In this document: in pieces, positions 34,404 through 42,387 of the stretch
Position numbering within the stretch: position 1 is the first letter of the stretch
Layout: each line of letters opens with the position of its first letter
Source of the DNA: Streptomyces sp. NBC_00461
GTDB lineage: Bacteria; Actinomycetota; Actinomycetes; Streptomycetales; Streptomycetaceae
Direction: 5' to 3'
DNA length: 64,000 nt
NCBI RefSeq assembly: GCF_036013935.1
Contig: NZ_CP107902.1
Span: 5,365,001 to 5,429,000 of the forward strand
Position numbers and translations under genes: made by a program
Notes under the pieces: generated by a model
Seen by the model: the letters and a program-made list of their open reading frames with translations, nothing else
What the model was told of the DNA's origin: nothing
The model's database searches: none

Positions 34404-34889
34404 ATGGATGAGGTGGGGCGTGACCAGGAGGCGGTCTCGAAGTTCGTCGAGTCCTTCGCGGCGCAGCTCGTCGAGGCCGGGATGCAGCGCATGCCCGCCC
34501 GGGTCTTCGCCGCGCTGCTCTCCTCCGACGAGGGCGTGATGACCTCCGCCGACCTGGGTGAGCAACTGCGGATCAGCCCCGCCGCCGTATCCGGGGCGGT
34601 GCGCTATCTGGCCCAGACGCACATGGTCTCGCGCGAGCGGGAGCCGGGCTCGCGCCGCGAGCGCTACCGGGTGCACGGCGACCAGTGGTACGAGGCCCTG
34701 ACCAACCGTGAGGCCCTCATCAAGCGCTGGGAGGGGGCTCTGCGCGAAGGCGTGGACAGTCTCGGCGCCACGACGCCGGCCGGACGCCGCATGGCCGAGA
34801 CGCTCGCCTTCTTCGAGTTCATCGAGGGCGAGATCTCGGCCATGATGGAGCGCTGGCGGGTGCACCGGGAGAAGACGTTCGGCGCGTGA
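34404..34889 (+). CDS. MarR/GbsR-type transcriptional repressor
   Basis: 161 residues: winged helix (MPARVFAALLSSDEGVMTSADLGEQLRISPAAVSGAVRYLAQTHMVSREREPGSRRERYRV) followed by a helical dimerisation part (FFEFIEGEISAMMERWR). GbsR-like members often control adjacent ABC exporters and osmolyte genes; the divergent arrangement here argues for control of the exporter at 31820-34329. GTG codons at 34395 and 34398 are in frame, but the -10 box position favours ATG 34404. Confidence 0.88.
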   Translation: MDEVGRDQEAVSKFVESFAAQLVEAGMQRMPARVFAALLSSDEGVMTSADLGEQLRISPAAVSGAVRYLAQTHMVSREREPGSRRERYRVHGDQWYEALTNREALIKRWEGALREGVDSLGATTPAGRRMAETLAFFEFIEGEISAMMERWRVHREKTFGA

Positions 34890-34901
34890 GCGGTCGTCGC
34901 G

Positions 34902-37157
34902 TCAGGGCCTGGTGATGCGGTCGCGGAGTCGGGCGTGGCGGAACTGGTAGACGGCCCCTGCCTGGCGCAGGACGCCTCTGCGGTGGGCGTCTTCCAGGAA
35001 GGCGCCCGGGTTTCGGGGCAGTCGGCCGGTCAGCGGTAGCCAGATGCGGGCGAGGGTCACCCAGTGGCCCCAGGCGGTGAGGCCGAGGCCGAATGCGAGG
35101 CCGAGCCCGAGGCCGCCCATGGTGGTGAAGATCAGCCAGTCCACGAACTGGCCGTTGAGTCCGTAGAAGAGCCCTCCCACGAGCCCGAACACCAGCGTGC
35201 TCACGAGCGATCGATGGAGCATCGTCCTGCGGTCGGTCTTCAGGAGGTCGGAGGGGCTGACCGCGGAACTGACCGGGATCGGGTCGGCGAGTGCGACCGC
35301 CAGGCCGTACACGAGCCCGACCACGAGGCCGTATCCGAGTCCGCTCCTGAGTCCGAATTCGAGTGAGTCCATCAGCAGGGACGTGAATCCGCCCGGGGTT
35401 CCCAGCGCGAGCCCGAACGCGAGCGTGTCCACGAACCAGAACGCGAACCCGACCCCGAACCCGGCCGCGAGCCCGATCGCCAGCCGGGGCGCGATCCGCT
35501 CACGGAACTCCCTCATGCCGTCCGCGAACCGCAGGGGCTCGTCCGACGGCTCACTCGCTCCGCCCGCGTACGCGAACCCCAGGAGCAACCCGCTGACGAG
35601 ACCGCCGATGACGCCGTTCAGCAGCCCGTACAGGAGCAGCGCCATGGGGGTCGACCCCGACAGGAGCCCGTACGCCAGCCAGTTCACGAGCCAGGACACG
35701 AACCCGAATCCGAACCCGCCCGTGAAACCGGCCGACAGGCGCGGGAGATACGTCTTGCGAGACCGAGTCCTCCTGCCGAGGATCCGCATGCGCACGCGCG
35801 ACGGTTCGCGTGCCGCACCCCCGTCCAGGAGCCCGTACGCCAGCCCGAAGGCCAGGCCCGACACCAGCCCGAAGACGGCCCCGTTCGCGAGTCCGATCAG
35901 GAGCCCGTCCACGGGACCGTACGGCAACACGAACCAGGCCAGGGACCAGCCCACGAGCGTGTCCATCCACCCGAAGACCAGCCCGGTCACCAGCCCCACG
36001 ACCGTCATGCGCACCGGCCGCCGCAGGGTGCTGCCCAGCTGCCACCACTTGAGGTCGGTCGTGTCGAGCAGTTCGAGGTGGCGGGCGAGGTGGGCGAGCC
36101 AGTCCTGGACGCGTTCGCGCTGGGCGAGGGGCCTGTCGCGGTAGACGGTCGGGACGAAGCTGTCGAGGAGATGGTTCTCCAGGGCTTCGGTGGTCGGGAA
36201 CAGGTCGGTGAGCAGGTCGCGTGGGTCGTTGTCGGGGACGTCGCTGTAGACGGTGCGGGCGAGGGCGACCATCAGGGGAGTCCTCAGGGCCGTGGCCGCC
36301 GGGCCTTCGGGGTCCTCACGCAGGCGTTGCAGGACCTCGTTCCACTCGGTTGTCCTGGCGCCCGCGCTGGTGTACGGCAGGTATGTCTCCAGGTCGTCCA
36401 GGGAGAGTTTCTCCAGTTCGATCGTCGCGGCGGACAGAACACGACCGGTTGTGGGGTATCCGTCGTCGCGACTGGTCAGCAGCAGCGGCATCTTGGAGCT
36501 GGCGGTATCGCTGAGCTTGACCAGGGCGGACGGCCGCAGACCTTCGGCGATCTCGTCGAAGCCGTCCAGGACGGGCAGGATGCGGCCGTGGCCGACCAGT
36601 GCCGCGGCCAGCGTCGAGTTGCCGGGGCCGTCCGCCGCCAGACCGGGATGGTCGCGCTTCAGCTGTGCGGCCAGCCAGTCCCGTAGAGGCGTCTCGGGGT
36701 CCCAGGAGCCAAGGCTGAAGATCACTGGTACGACGGCGACACGGGTGTCGGGGGACCCCAGCATCTCCAGCGCGAACCGTATGGCCAGGGCCGACTTGCC
36801 CGATCCCGCCCGGCCCAGCACCACCAGCCGCTTGGTGGGCACCTGACTGTAGAGATCCGTGATCCCGCGCAACTCACCGTCCGGCGGCAGCGGCGCGTCG
36901 TCCGGTGAGCGGCGGACCGTCCGCCAGCGGACCGGCAGCGAGTCCGGGGCCCACAGCCGCTGCCGTTCCGATTCCCTCCACCACTGCTCGCGCAGCGCCT
37001 GGGCGAGTTCGGCCGCGGCATCGTCCAGGGCGATCGTGGTGCTGGAGCGCGGGGGATGGGCGATGTTGATGGTGGTGTCGCGGATGTCCCGGCCCATGAA
37101 GACCGGGCCGTGCGCGACGCCGGAGAACTCGCCGTGCACGTCGCCCGGCCCGGTCAC
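34902..37157 (-). CDS. Membrane NACHT ATPase (NLR-like) with N-terminal amyloid-type motif, NLR1
   Basis: 751 residues. Residues 3-32 carry the signalling motif (GPGDVHGEFSG ... GPVFMGRDI ... TINI) shared with the small protein at 38526. Then a NACHT domain: Walker A GRAGSGKS (115-122), Walker B ILPVLDGFDE (193-202), sensor-1-like LLLTSRDD. Then some 12-14 Gly-rich helices (GLVFG, GLAYGLL repeats, about 330-700) and a C-terminal FLEDAHRRGVLRQAGAVYQFRHARLRDR segment typical of Streptomyces NACHT proteins. There are no obvious LRR, WD40 or TPR sensor repeats. The GTG start overlaps the esterase stop by 4 bp (GTGA), so translation is coupled to a secreted esterase gene. Probable role: switch ATPase of an NLR-effector pair. 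Confidence 0.85.
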   Translation of the reverse strand: MTGPGDVHGEFSGVAHGPVFMGRDIRDTTINIAHPPRSSTTIALDDAAAELAQALREQWWRESERQRLWAPDSLPVRWRTVRRSPDDAPLPPDGELRGITDLYSQVPTKRLVVLGRAGSGKSALAIRFALEMLGSPDTRVAVVPVIFSLGSWDPETPLRDWLAAQLKRDHPGLAADGPGNSTLAAALVGHGRILPVLDGFDEIAEGLRPSALVKLSDTASSKMPLLLTSRDDGYPTTGRVLSAATIELEKLSLDDLETYLPYTSAGARTTEWNEVLQRLREDPEGPAATALRTPLMVALARTVYSDVPDNDPRDLLTDLFPTTEALENHLLDSFVPTVYRDRPLAQRERVQDWLAHLARHLELLDTTDLKWWQLGSTLRRPVRMTVVGLVTGLVFGWMDTLVGWSLAWFVLPYGPVDGLLIGLANGAVFGLVSGLAFGLAYGLLDGGAAREPSRVRMRILGRRTRSRKTYLPRLSAGFTGGFGFGFVSWLVNWLAYGLLSGSTPMALLLYGLLNGVIGGLVSGLLLGFAYAGGASEPSDEPLRFADGMREFRERIAPRLAIGLAAGFGVGFAFWFVDTLAFGLALGTPGGFTSLLMDSLEFGLRSGLGYGLVVGLVYGLAVALADPIPVSSAVSPSDLLKTDRRTMLHRSLVSTLVFGLVGGLFYGLNGQFVDWLIFTTMGGLGLGLAFGLGLTAWGHWVTLARIWLPLTGRLPRNPGAFLEDAHRRGVLRQAGAVYQFRHARLRDRITRP
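37065..37151 (-). other. Signalling motif at the NLR1 N-terminus
   Basis: Encodes residues 3-31. Key residues: G-D-V-H-x-E-F-S-G, then G-P-V-F-M-G-R-D-I, then T-I-N-I. Compare the C-terminus of the protein at 38526. Confidence 0.75.
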
Positions 37158-38257
37158 GGGTGTTGCAGCCGCTTCATGAACAGGCCCACGAAGTCGTTCA
37201 TGTCGGCTTGCAGACAGGCATCTTGGGCGTGCTTGCCGGTGCAGCCCTTGGCCCAGGTGCTGCCGTCGCCGTAGTCCGCGAAGCGGTACGGGATACCTGT
37301 CGCGTCGAGATCGGCCGCGGTCGTCAAGGCCGTCTGCCGGACTGCCTTCTCGCTCAGCGCCTGGACGTCCTCGTTCGGGTCGAGGGTCAGTGCGCCGCCG
37401 TCGCCCGCGTACATCGCGACGCCCATACCGCGCAGCTTCGCGACGTGCTGGGCGGGGCTCACCTTGTTCCACACGCCGTCAAGGGGCCAGACCGGCGGCC
37501 CGAAGACCGCGTCGGGGGCGGCGATCGGGCTGCCGAAGCCCGGCAGCAGCTCGCTGCCGGTGACGGCGGCGCGCATCACCGGATCCCGCATATCGAGGTC
37601 GCCGGAGAAACTGCCCACGTAGCTGAACAGTTCGGGCCGGTCCTCGGCGTAGTGGAAGGCGCCGAAGCCGCCCATCGAGTGGCCGGTGATCGCCCGGCCC
37701 TGCCGGGTGGGGACGGTCCTCAGGTTGGCGTCGATGAACGGGATCACCTGGTCGAGGTGGAAGGTCTCCCAGTTCTGGGAGCCCCGTGAGCCGGGCTTCA
37801 CCCAGTTCGTGTACCAGCCGCGGCCGGAGCCGTTCGGCGTGACGGTGATCAGCGGGACGTCCTTGGTCGCCCCCTCGGCCATGCCCATGTACCGGGTGCT
37901 GTTCGGGAGTTCGCCGGCTCCGTGCAGGTCGTACAGCACGGGGTAGCGGGTGCTCGCGGCGCCGTCGTATCCCCTCGGCAGGGTGACCATGACGACGTGC
38001 TCGCCGGAGACCTGGCCGGACATCGCGCCGTAGGCCGGGACCTGGGCGGACCTCACGGTGAGGACGAAGGTGCGGTGGTTGTCGTCCGCCCATTTCGGCT
38101 GGCCCACGACGCTGATGCCGTGGCCGTTCGCGAAGTGCGGTGGCGCCGGTGACGTCCGGGCGGAGGCGGCTGGTGCGAAGAACAGGCCCATGAGGGCGGC
38201 GAGGCCGAGGACTACGGGGGTGCGGCTGCGTAAGACGGCCTTGGACAGGGTCTGCAT
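37154..38257 (-). CDS. Secreted esterase (esterase D/antigen 85-like)
   Basis: 367 residues with a signal peptide (MQTLSKAVLRSRTPVVLGLAALMGLFFAPAASA). Alpha/beta hydrolase signatures: RYPVLYDLHGAGELPNST, ITGHSMGGFGAFHYA (nucleophile Ser), FSGDLDM and a C-terminal domain resembling bacterial tributyrin esterases and mycolyl-transferase-like proteins. GGGAGA precedes the ATG. Its last 4 bases overlap the start of NLR1. Whether it belongs functionally to the NLR or is only co-transcribed is open. Confidence 0.85.
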   Translation of the reverse strand: MQTLSKAVLRSRTPVVLGLAALMGLFFAPAASARTSPAPPHFANGHGISVVGQPKWADDNHRTFVLTVRSAQVPAYGAMSGQVSGEHVVMVTLPRGYDGAASTRYPVLYDLHGAGELPNSTRYMGMAEGATKDVPLITVTPNGSGRGWYTNWVKPGSRGSQNWETFHLDQVIPFIDANLRTVPTRQGRAITGHSMGGFGAFHYAEDRPELFSYVGSFSGDLDMRDPVMRAAVTGSELLPGFGSPIAAPDAVFGPPVWPLDGVWNKVSPAQHVAKLRGMGVAMYAGDGGALTLDPNEDVQALSEKAVRQTALTTAADLDATGIPYRFADYGDGSTWAKGCTGKHAQDACLQADMNDFVGLFMKRLQHP

Positions 38258-38419
38258 ACGACGTCTCCCGTTGTGCGGGCAGGCCAGGCCGAAGCTCTCA
38301 CCGGCGTGGTGTGCCGGGAGCACCGGCAGCGCGGGGTGGTGCGGTGCGGTGCTGCCGTGACTGGCCTGACGTGGATCTCAGATGGTGCGGCGGTCCGCCA
38401 TGTTGAGTCAACTGCCTTG

Positions 38420-38450
38420 TGTGGTAAGGAAGTTGAGGTGTGGTGAGGAA
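38420..38450. promoter_or_regulatory. 19-bp-spaced direct repeats upstream of effector 1
   Basis: TGTGGTAAGGAAGT (from 38420) and TGTGGTGAGGAAAT (from 38439) repeat with a period of 19 bp in the divergent gap. A GTTGA-g-TCAAC palindrome lies just before (38402-38412). Confidence 0.45.
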
Positions 38451-38525
38451 ATCGTCGACGGATGGACACCGACGTTCTTCTGGCGGTCAATGGGAGAGGG
38501 GCAACATCCGAGCCCGGAGGTGTTC

Positions 38526-38915
38526 GTGGAAACGATCGCGGTGGGACTGCTCATGGCCTTCGCGGGCAGTACGGCGAGTGCGGCGGGTCAGCAGGCGTGG
38601 CAGTCGCTGCGTGGTCTGGTGACGCGGCGCTCGGAGGAGGACGGGGGCGAAGCGACCGGCGGGCGGCGGGAGTTGGCGGCCCTGGACGAGCAGCCGGACA
38701 GCGTGGAGCGTGCCCGGGCGTTGGCGCATGCGCTGGCGGTGCGAGCCGAGCGGGATCGCGAGTTCGCGCGGCAGTTGCAGGTGTGGCGGCAGGAGGCCGA
38801 GGCGGCGCGCGGCGAGCAGACCGGCGCGGGCGACGTGCACGTCGAGTTCTCCGGCACCTCGAACGGTCCGGTCGTCGTGGGCCGGGACTTCCACGGAACG
38901 ATCAACCTCGGCTGA
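38526..38915 (+). CDS. Small Bell-like effector with C-terminal amyloid-type motif (effector 1)
   Basis: 129 residues. Residues 3-21 are a Gly/Ala-rich hydrophobic segment (TIAVGLLMAFAGSTASAAGQ) and continue into QAWQSLRGLVTRR. Residues 45-95 are a charged helix pair (SVERARALAHALAVRAERDREFARQLQVW), and the last 30 residues are the signalling motif (GAGDVHVEFSG ... GPVVVGRDF ... TINLG). The plan (membrane-active helix, helical bundle, C-terminal amyloid motif) is that of Bell-domain effectors paired with NLRs. GGAGG lies 5 nt before the GTG; the same arrangement recurs at 47555. Paralogue of effector 2. It is on the opposite strand from NLR1, across the esterase. Confidence 0.75.
   Translation: METIAVGLLMAFAGSTASAAGQQAWQSLRGLVTRRSEEDGGEATGGRRELAALDEQPDSVERARALAHALAVRAERDREFARQLQVWRQEAEAARGEQTGAGDVHVEFSGTSNGPVVVGRDFHGTINLG
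38823..38912 (+). other. Signalling motif at the effector 1 C-terminus
   Basis: Last 30 residues: G-D-V-H-V-E-F-S-G, then G-P-V-V-V-G-R-D-F, then T-I-N-L-G. Matches NLR1 better than NLR2. Confidence 0.75.
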
Positions 38916-38938
38916 GCCGGTACGGAGCCAGGGCACCG

Positions 38939-39964
38939 CTACCGGCCCCTGGCACGGATCCGCCGCAGGCCCCACCAGCCGCACCCCAGCACCCCCGCCC
39001 CCACGGCCAGGGACACCGCGAGCACCCGCAACGGCCCCACGGCGCCGGTGCCGTCGGCCTCGGCTGCCGCCGGGGAGGCCGTGCCGGGTGCGCCGGGGCG
39101 CGAGGCCGCCGACGTACCGCCGGGTGCGCCCGCGGACGCCGCGCCCTGCGCGGACACGGAAGCGGACACGGAAGCGGAGGCCGAATCCGATGCCGAGCCG
39201 CTTTGCTGGCCGGACCCTTGGCCGGATACCCGACCGGATCCCGCCCTGCCCGAGCCGTTCGCCGAGTCGTCCGCCGAGCCGTCGCCCCGCGGCGAGCGTC
39301 CCGGTCCCTGCGACGTCTTCGACCTCCCCGGGGCGGTCGGCTCGCCGGCAGTCGGCTGGATGGTGAAGGTCCCCACCACCCCGTCCTGCCCGGAGTTCAG
39401 GTGGCACGGTGCGTCGATCCTGCCCACCGGAGTCCCGCCGCCCGAGTCCCTGGGCGTGAGGTGCAGGTCGATGCCGCCGAAGACCAGCTTCGCCCTGCCC
39501 GCCCGGGCGAAGGTGAGCGAGGGCAGGGACCCGCTCGCGTCGACGCTCAGCGGCCCGGACTGCGGGATGGCGGTCCTGGGCACGTCGAAGGTCAGGGTGA
39601 CGGGGATGTCGCCCCCGGGCGCGGCCACGACGGCGTGTACGTCCGCCGAGCCCTCGACTGTTGCCGCCCCGACCATCCGGAGCGACTGGCTGACGTTCCC
39701 GCCGACCGCCGCCGGGGCGTCGACGGGTGACCGGGGGGCGGCCCGTCCGGCCACGTACGTGCGTGCGGCGGTCCACGTGACCGATGCCTTCATCGGCTTG
39801 TCGCCGATGAAGGGGAACGCACAGCTGTAGGTGAGAGAGCGCGGAGCCGGGGCCGCCGTCGCGGACCCGGCTCCGAGAAACCCGGCGCTTCCCAAGAGGG
39901 CAACTGCCATGACGTACCGGGTGACGTGCCGCCGTGAGCCGGCGGACGGTAAACCAGCGACCAT
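38939..39964 (-). CDS. DUF6801 surface protein with C-terminal membrane anchor
   Basis: 341 residues: signal peptide (about 1-37, TRYVMAVALLGSAGFLGAGSATA), a beta-rich extracellular domain of the DUF6801 type (LTYSCAFPFIGDKPMKASVTW ... DAPCHLNSGQ, with two conserved Cys), a long Ser/Ala/Gly-rich stalk (about 210-300), and a C-terminal helix ending RRIRARGR. It resembles a cell-wall-spanning surface protein; function unknown. A TACCCT box 7 nt before the ATG suggests a leaderless transcript. Confidence 0.75.
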   Translation of the reverse strand: MVAGLPSAGSRRHVTRYVMAVALLGSAGFLGAGSATAAPAPRSLTYSCAFPFIGDKPMKASVTWTAARTYVAGRAAPRSPVDAPAAVGGNVSQSLRMVGAATVEGSADVHAVVAAPGGDIPVTLTFDVPRTAIPQSGPLSVDASGSLPSLTFARAGRAKLVFGGIDLHLTPRDSGGGTPVGRIDAPCHLNSGQDGVVGTFTIQPTAGEPTAPGRSKTSQGPGRSPRGDGSADDSANGSGRAGSGRVSGQGSGQQSGSASDSASASVSASVSAQGAASAGAPGGTSAASRPGAPGTASPAAAEADGTGAVGPLRVLAVSLAVGAGVLGCGWWGLRRIRARGR

Positions 39965-39983
39965 GCTTCGCAGGGTACGAAGC
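39965..39983 (-). promoter_or_regulatory. Leaderless -10 box inside an inverted repeat
   Basis: On the minus strand GCTTCG-TACCCTG-CGAAGC: a perfect 6-bp inverted repeat exactly frames the TACCCT -10 box, and its distal arm touches the ATG. It could be an operator or a 5' hairpin. Confidence 0.5.
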
Positions 39984-40096
39984 CCTGCCCGCCCGGCACT
40001 ACCGGAACGCCGGAGCCCTTACGGCTCCCCCGTAACCTCTACGGCTCCTGCGCCACCCCGCTTGCGCCTGCCGCCCCCGCGTCACCGCACCCGCAC

Positions 40097-41605
40097 CTAC
40101 CGCTCCTTGGTCTCCTCCAGCACCGTCCGCCCCAGCAGCGCGTACCGCTCGGGAGCGCGGCGCTTGAGGTACTGGGCGTAGCCGACGCCGGTCGCCGCGA
40201 CCAGGGCGACCAGCCAGGGCGTCGCCTTCAGCACCAGCGAGCCGGACTCGGCGCCCGCCGCGACCCCCATGTTGGACACCAGCAGGACGACCACGGCGAG
40301 CATCGCGATGCCGCCGACCAGCGGAGCGGTGAAGGTCCTGAACCAGTGCCGGCTCTCGGGGTGGTGGGTGCGGAAGTAGACCAGCACCGCGAACGAGCAC
40401 ACCGCCTGCACGATGAGGATCGCCATCGTGCCGAGGATGGCCAGCAGCACGTAGAGCGCGTTGTACGGGTCCTTGCCCGCGGCCCAGAACGCGCCGATCA
40501 GGACGGCGGAGACGACGGTCTGGACCAGGCCCGCGATGTGCGGGGAGCCGTGCCGGGCGTGGGTGCGGCCGACCGTGTTCTTCAGCGAGGGGAGCACGCC
40601 CTCGCGGCCCAGCGCGTACATGTAGCGGGCGGCGCAGTTGTGGAAGGCCATGCCGCAGGCGAGCGAGCCGGTGATCATCAGCCACTGCATGACGTCCACG
40701 GCCCAGTGACCGACGTAGCGCTCGGTGGGGTTGAAGAAGAGCGCGAGGGGGTTGTCGGTGGCGACCTTCACGGCGTTCGCCTCGCCCGTGCCGGAGATGG
40801 CCATCCAGGAGACGAAGACGTAGAAGACGCCGACGCCCAGGACGGAGATCATCGTCGCCCTGGGGATGATCTTCTTCGGGTTGCGGGACTCCTCGCCGTA
40901 CATCGCCGTCGACTCGAAGCCGACCCACGACCAGAAGGCGAAGAAGAGGCCGAGCCCCGCGGACGTCCCCTTGAAGGCGTTGACCGGGTTGACCGGGTCG
41001 AGGCTGAAGCCGTGCGGGCCGCCGCCGTGCAGGGCGACCGAGATCGCCATCGCGGCGAGGACGGTCACCTCCGTCGCCAGGAGGACGACGAGCAGCTTCT
41101 CGGCGACCGAGACGCCGAACCAGGTGCCGGTCGCGTTGATGACGAGCATCAGGGCCGCGAAGGCCCACCAGGGGATGTCAAGTCCCGTCTGGTCCTTGAG
41201 GGTTGTGGTGGCGAACGTCGAGAAGATACCGATGAGGGCCGGTTCGAAGACGGCGTAGGCGAAGGTGGCGAGCAGTCCCGACGCCAGGCCCGCGGTGCGG
41301 CCGAGGCCGTAGGAGATGAAGCCGTAGAAGGCGCCGGTGGAGGTGATGTGCTTCGCCATCGACGTGAATCCGATGGAAAAGATTGCCAGGACGACCATTG
41401 CGACGAGGTAGCTCGCGGGGGCGCCGATGCCGTTTCCTGACGACACCATGAAGGGCACGTTCCCGGTCATCGCGGTGATCGGGGCGGCGGTCGCGACGGC
41501 CATGAACACCACGCCGAGCAGCCCAACTGCGTTGGGTTTGAGCCGGTGAACCGTGCTGTCGTCCTCCGCTTTCGCCGCCGGGGCGACGCCCTCGTCCACT
41601 GCCAT
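40097..41605 (-). CDS. APC-family amino acid permease
   Basis: 502 residues with 12 helices. TM1 has the unwound GLLGVVFMAVATAAPITAMTGNVPFMVSSGNG substrate-site pattern, TM6 contains FFAFWSWVGFESTAMYGEESRNPKKIIPRA, typical of amino acid/polyamine/organocation transporters. Substrate unknown. The ATG at 41605 has GAGAGGGG about 8 nt upstream; an earlier ATG (41677) is less likely. Monocistronic, divergent from the Uma2 gene. Confidence 0.92.
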   Translation of the reverse strand: MAVDEGVAPAAKAEDDSTVHRLKPNAVGLLGVVFMAVATAAPITAMTGNVPFMVSSGNGIGAPASYLVAMVVLAIFSIGFTSMAKHITSTGAFYGFISYGLGRTAGLASGLLATFAYAVFEPALIGIFSTFATTTLKDQTGLDIPWWAFAALMLVINATGTWFGVSVAEKLLVVLLATEVTVLAAMAISVALHGGGPHGFSLDPVNPVNAFKGTSAGLGLFFAFWSWVGFESTAMYGEESRNPKKIIPRATMISVLGVGVFYVFVSWMAISGTGEANAVKVATDNPLALFFNPTERYVGHWAVDVMQWLMITGSLACGMAFHNCAARYMYALGREGVLPSLKNTVGRTHARHGSPHIAGLVQTVVSAVLIGAFWAAGKDPYNALYVLLAILGTMAILIVQAVCSFAVLVYFRTHHPESRHWFRTFTAPLVGGIAMLAVVVLLVSNMGVAAGAESGSLVLKATPWLVALVAATGVGYAQYLKRRAPERYALLGRTVLEETKER

Positions 41606-41784
41606 CGGGTGGCCCCTCTCCCTGGTGGTCCACTGGTGCACTGGACCGGAACTCTGTAGCCCGAATGAGTCGGTCAAGAGTGCCGAGGGGTTAAATGTTT
41701 GTCAACCATACCTTTAAGAGGGAGATGTGTGACTGATCGGCTACTCTGGGTGGCGGCTGGTCTGCATCCAGGGGAGGGCGCATC

Positions 41785-42387
41785 ATGACGTTGATGACTG
41801 AGCGACCGACGACAAGCGGCACTGAGCCCTGCAGCGGTTTCGAGGAACTCCTGGACCTCCTCGACGAGCTGAATGTGCCCGACGGCTACAAAGCAGAGAT
41901 CATCAGGGGGAACATCGTTGTGTCGCCGTGGTCGAAGGGCTACTACACCCGCGTGATGCGTCTGGTCTGCCGCCGGTTGGAGTCGCGTCTGCCCGAGGGG
42001 CACCAGATGGATTACGCACCTCTCCTGTTCGTCTTCCCCGGGGAAGCAAGTGCATTCGGGCCGGACATCTACGCAGCACACGAACAGGTCTTGGAGACGG
42101 AGAGCAGTCACTTGGACGGCGAAGGTCTCTCCTTCGCCGCCGAACTCACCTCTCCGTCCACCCGGAACAACGACCTGACCGTCAAGGCCGACGTCTATGC
42201 CAGGGTGGGCGTCCCGGTCTATCTGCTCCTCGACATGCAGGAGGAGCAGGCCACAGTCTTCTGGACTCCTTCCGTCAAGGGCTACGAGTCCCATTGCACG
42301 ATGCCGTTCGGGGGGATGCTGCCCATGCCTGCCCCCTTCGACTGCACCCTCGACACCGCAGGGTTCCAGGCACCTGGCTCACGTTGA
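41785..42387 (+). CDS. Uma2 family endonuclease
   Basis: 200 residues of the Uma2/DUF820 family with a PD-(D/E)XK-like core: AEIIRGNIVVSPW, FGPDIYA (Asp), FAAELTSPSTRNND (Glu), VKADVYARVGVPVYLLLD (Lys). These are widespread restriction-like nucleases of unknown target, often in large paralogous sets in Streptomyces and cyanobacteria. GGAGGGCGC precedes the ATG. Its 3' end overlaps the convergent kinase-like gene by 9 bp. An AT-rich stretch upstream (about 41691-41716) probably carries its promoter and that of the divergent permease. Confidence 0.87.
   Translation: MTLMTERPTTSGTEPCSGFEELLDLLDELNVPDGYKAEIIRGNIVVSPWSKGYYTRVMRLVCRRLESRLPEGHQMDYAPLLFVFPGEASAFGPDIYAAHEQVLETESSHLDGEGLSFAAELTSPSTRNNDLTVKADVYARVGVPVYLLLDMQEEQATVFWTPSVKGYESHCTMPFGGMLPMPAPFDCTLDTAGFQAPGSR

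Noticed and set aside
30326..34889. P450 plus exporter as a biosynthetic gene cluster
   Set aside because: No synthase, ligase or tailoring genes nearby, and the exporter has its own repressor; they look like independent neighbours.
41785..42387. Uma2 nuclease as part of the NLR system
   Set aside because: It lies between the two NLR loci but has its own ribosome-binding site and no coupling to either; Uma2 genes are scattered widely in Streptomyces.
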